From Bacteroidales bacterium (GTDB lineage Bacteria; Bacteroidota; Bacteroidia; Bacteroidales; Tenuifilaceae), in the NCBI GenBank assembly GCA_016931855.1, contig JAFGDZ010000061.1, positions 1 through 44,202 of the forward strand: a stretch of DNA of 44,202 nt, given 5' to 3'. Below, in pieces: positions 42,345-44,202 of this stretch (the first letter of the stretch is position 1; each line of letters starts with the position of its first letter). The position numbers were made by a program, and so were the translations under genes. The notes beneath the pieces are model-generated. The model was not told the origin of the DNA and searched no databases. It was given only the letters and a program-made list of their open reading frames with translations.

Positions 42345-42648
42345 AGCATCAATTTTAGTTAATAATACGAGCTGAGCAGCGCTTAATGATCTCCGCAGAT
42401 TCATATTTATCAAGTCGCCTCACTCAACCGTGTAATGCTAGACGAAATACATGCCAAACCGAAATAAAACGCACGACGAACAGGCGAAAACGTAGGACGA
42501 ATAGGCGCTACATGGTGATTAACGACAGGATACAGCTATTCCACTAACAGCTTTAACCTAGAAAAACTACCACTATTTGGGGAGAAATGTCAACAAGCGA
42601 CAATGCCAGATACAAGGAATGGCAAACGAGCAAGGGAATACAGTAAGC
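42345..42648. other. Intergenic region with a small imperfect direct repeat
   Basis: About 300 bases without a gene. GACGAACAGGCG (42475-42486) and GACGAATAGGCG (42496-42507) differ at one base and are 21 bases apart, two helical turns. A third partial GACGAA lies at 42441-42446. Nothing else is recognised. Confidence 0.5.
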
Positions 42649-43563
42649 CTAGAAAACGGAAACGCCCGTTTTGGTGGTAAAGCGCTCAAGCGCCTCAAAG
42701 GCTGCAGTGGAATTACCATACTTATTTAAGGCTGGGCTCCATGCGGCAACAGCAAGCAGCTGTGGAATAACACCAACAATACCTCCGCCTACACCGCTCT
42801 TGGCAGGAATCCCAACCCTAAAGGCAAACTCGCCCGACTCGTTATATAAACCCGTTGTAAGCATGAGTGCACTGGTACGCTTTGCCTGACTTTGGGTTAG
42901 CACCCTACGGCCAGTATTGGGAATTACCCCGTGATTTGCCAAGAATAGGAACGAACGGGCCAAATCTATTGCAGTCATCTCCAGCGAGCACTGATGGAAG
43001 TAAAAGTTGAGCACCTGATCCACATTGTGGGTAACGTTGCCAAAGCTGCGCATAAAGTAGGCAAGTGCCGCATTACGGTTACCGTGCTCCATCTCCGATA
43101 GGGCAACCTCCGCATTATAATCGATGGTGCTATTGGCCGATAGCTCGCGCGCAAAGCCACGAAGCGACTCTAGCGGGTTATCGTACAGCGACAGAATTAA
43201 ATCCGATATAACCAACGCACCGGCATTTATAAATGGGTTACGGGGAATGCCCTGCTCGTACTCCAGCTGTATAAGTGAGTTAAAGGCGTTGCCCGAGGGC
43301 TCCTTCCCTACCCGCTCCCAAACCCTATCGCCATGCTTGGCAAAGGCCATGGTAAATGTTAGCGCTTTGGATATGCTCTGAATGGAAAATGGAGTGGCAG
43401 AATCGCCAACGGAGAACACCTTACCATCAATGGTAACCACTGCCATGGCAAACTGGTTGGCATCAACCCTAGCCAGAGCAGGAATATAATCGGCAACCTT
43501 ACCCTTGCCTACAAAAGGGGTAATCTCGCTATATATCTCATTTAGTACCTGTTGGTAATCCAT
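42649..43563 (-). CDS. glsA: Glutaminase A
   Basis: Serine-dependent beta-lactamase-fold glutaminase that converts glutamine to glutamate and ammonia. From the ATG at 43563 (MDYQQVLNEIY) it has 304 residues, the standard length. The frame reaches 43608, but the -7 box at 43583-43591 lies inside those extra codons. Catalytic SxxK is in FSIQSISK (residues about 66-69 of the family numbering), with GKEPSGNAFNSLIQLEYEQG, RNPFINAGAL and the conserved C-terminal GGGIVGV. Together with ansA in the same window it can release ammonia from amide amino acids. Often used for acid tolerance in other bacteria; not shown here. Confidence 0.95.
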   Translation of the reverse strand: MDYQQVLNEIYSEITPFVGKGKVADYIPALARVDANQFAMAVVTIDGKVFSVGDSATPFSIQSISKALTFTMAFAKHGDRVWERVGKEPSGNAFNSLIQLEYEQGIPRNPFINAGALVISDLILSLYDNPLESLRGFARELSANSTIDYNAEVALSEMEHGNRNAALAYFMRSFGNVTHNVDQVLNFYFHQCSLEMTAIDLARSFLFLANHGVIPNTGRRVLTQSQAKRTSALMLTTGLYNESGEFAFRVGIPAKSGVGGGIVGVIPQLLAVAAWSPALNKYGNSTAAFEALERFTTKTGVSVF

Positions 43564-43582
43564 ATCCGTTGCATTTTGGGAT

Positions 43583-43591
43583 GCAAATATA
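43583..43591 (-). promoter_or_regulatory. Bacteroidota -7 promoter element for glsA
   Basis: On the minus strand this is TATATTTGC, matching TAnnTTTG, 19 bases before the ATG at 43563. Confidence 0.55.
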
Positions 43592-43663
43592 GCCCTAATA
43601 TTGGGCAATAAGCTAACATTGAGAAATAGCTTTCTTTGTAAAGGTGGTTTTGATAACGGTTGG

Positions 43664-43715
43664 CGTGGTTTGAGGCGTTGGGGAATTAGCCGTCAGCGGC
43701 GTTAAATAGTTAGTT
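43664..43715. repeat. Possible dispersed intergenic repeat unit
   Basis: The segment starts ATAACGGTTGGCG and ends GCGGCGTTAAAT, so its edges are near-inverse (AACG ... CGTTA). From memory, palindromic-edged intergenic repeats of this look are scattered in Bacteroidota genomes. Only one copy is in this window, so the call is weak. Confidence 0.25.
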
Positions 43716-43859
43716 AAAAGTAATAGAAATTCTGTGGCGGCATCAGTTGCCCCAGTAAAAGACTTACAGCCTGTTGTAAACTCTTTCTACTGCGCGTGCT
43801 AACTATGCAAAGGAATTGGCTGGTATTGCAAAATAATCATAGAAACTACTTGGGCCAGG

Positions 43860-44202
43860 TAATGTTTTGCTGCCGCAAAGCCACACGAGGGGATTGGCTT
43901 TGCCGAACTCACAAAGTACGCGCGGTTAGGGCGGCAGAGGGGTGCGGGGCTTTGTAGCCTGAGGAATATAAGGAGAACCGCAGGCTGGAGCCTGCAAGAA
44001 TAATCCGACGACGGCACAACTTGTCCCGATGTTCTTAAGCGGGAGCCGACCGCCGAACGCGGTTATACTAGGCTTTGGAGCCTTGGGGGAACGGGGAAGA
44101 CGCTACCATGAGCCTCCTTGCCAAAAACATCAAAAACCGACTTAAAGTGCATAACAGCAGGTTGTAGTCCTAACGGGATGTAGCTCAACCGAGAGTCATC
44201 GC
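43860..44202. other. GC-rich non-coding segment full of hairpins (candidate structured RNA or mobile-element edge)
   Basis: No credible gene. Six compact stems occur within 215 bases: GCAAAGCCA/TGGCTTTGC (43875-43883 with 43895-43903), enclosed by CTGCCG/CGGCAG (43870-43875 with 43932-43937); GGCT/AGCC (43948-43959); GCAGGC/GCCTGC (43980-43995); ACCGC/GCGGT (44049-44063); and AGGCT/AGCCT (44070-44083). The 60 bases from 43921 are about 62% G+C, clearly above the neighbouring genes. A GTGCG, the 5' consensus of group II introns, occurs at 42 bases into line position 43942-43946, but nothing else of an intron is recognised. The window ends inside the segment. Confidence 0.35.

Noticed and set aside
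43942-44202. Group II intron 5' end as a firm call
   Set aside because: Only GTGCG fits. No domain V, reverse transcriptase or exon-binding site can be recognised before the window ends.
1-44202. CRISPR array, prophage or insertion sequence
   Set aside because: No regularly spaced repeats, no transposase or phage protein and no terminal inverted repeats were seen.

Overview
The window looks like a chromosomal segment of a Bacteroidota bacterium, probably Bacteroidales-like. The reasons are the many upstream boxes of the form TAnnTTTG (the Bacteroidota -7 element), secreted proteins whose signal peptides end in AQ/GQ, and the family repertoire: DUF3857 transglutaminase-like proteins, DUF4382, a SiaC/DUF1987 protein, an ExbB-ExbD-ExbD cluster and a secreted tricorn-type protease. 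Most of it is ordinary, densely packed coding sequence. I see no transposase, phage module, CRISPR array or rRNA. There is one tRNA gene, tRNA-Ser(GGA).

Layout. 1-629 holds no recognisable gene. 630-5816 carries glpK, a YebC-family regulator, miaB and an RsmB/RsmF-type rRNA methyltransferase. 5912-6568 encodes a small AT-hook protein that looks like a nucleoid or DNA-binding factor. 7056-8468 is a fluoride-response unit: a promoter, a fluoride (crcB-type) riboswitch at 7074-7125, and a CLC-F type fluoride/proton antiporter. 8656-11934 is a periplasmic tricorn-like protease. 12240-16847 has a 60-residue acidic lipoprotein, aspS, tadA, a TPR protein and a HAD phosphatase. The HAD gene starts an operon with rlhA (TTG start) and a COG1092-type methyltransferase. 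19747-20127 is an orphan SiaC homologue.

20167-26487 is a block of six minus-strand genes, all for exported proteins. Four of them share an LPP20-like Gly-x-Gly plus alanine-ladder segment, two have CsgG/TolB-N-like patterns, and the first gene ends in a beta-barrel-like domain. This resembles the parts list of outer-membrane ring systems such as FlgO/FlgP/FlgT, but no flagellar gene is present. It is my best candidate for an undescribed system.

26700-28124 is an alkaline phosphatase lipoprotein. 28396-30743 is a TonB/Tol-type energising cluster (exbB, a membrane protein, exbD, exbD) placed behind tRNA-Ser. 30974-35819 holds ansA, a TatD hydrolase, dprA, a membrane protein and proline dehydrogenase. 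36188-37444 is an AroA homologue whose catalytic Glu, active-site Lys and conserved Thr are replaced. 37602-41321 is a pair of DUF3857/transglutaminase-like proteins, one with an intact Cys-His-Asp triad and one degenerate. 41562-42344 is a DUF4382 lipoprotein and 42649-43563 is glutaminase. The last 600 bases are non-coding, GC-richer than the rest and crowded with hairpins.

All calls come from reading the sequence and from remembered family knowledge. No database search was run.
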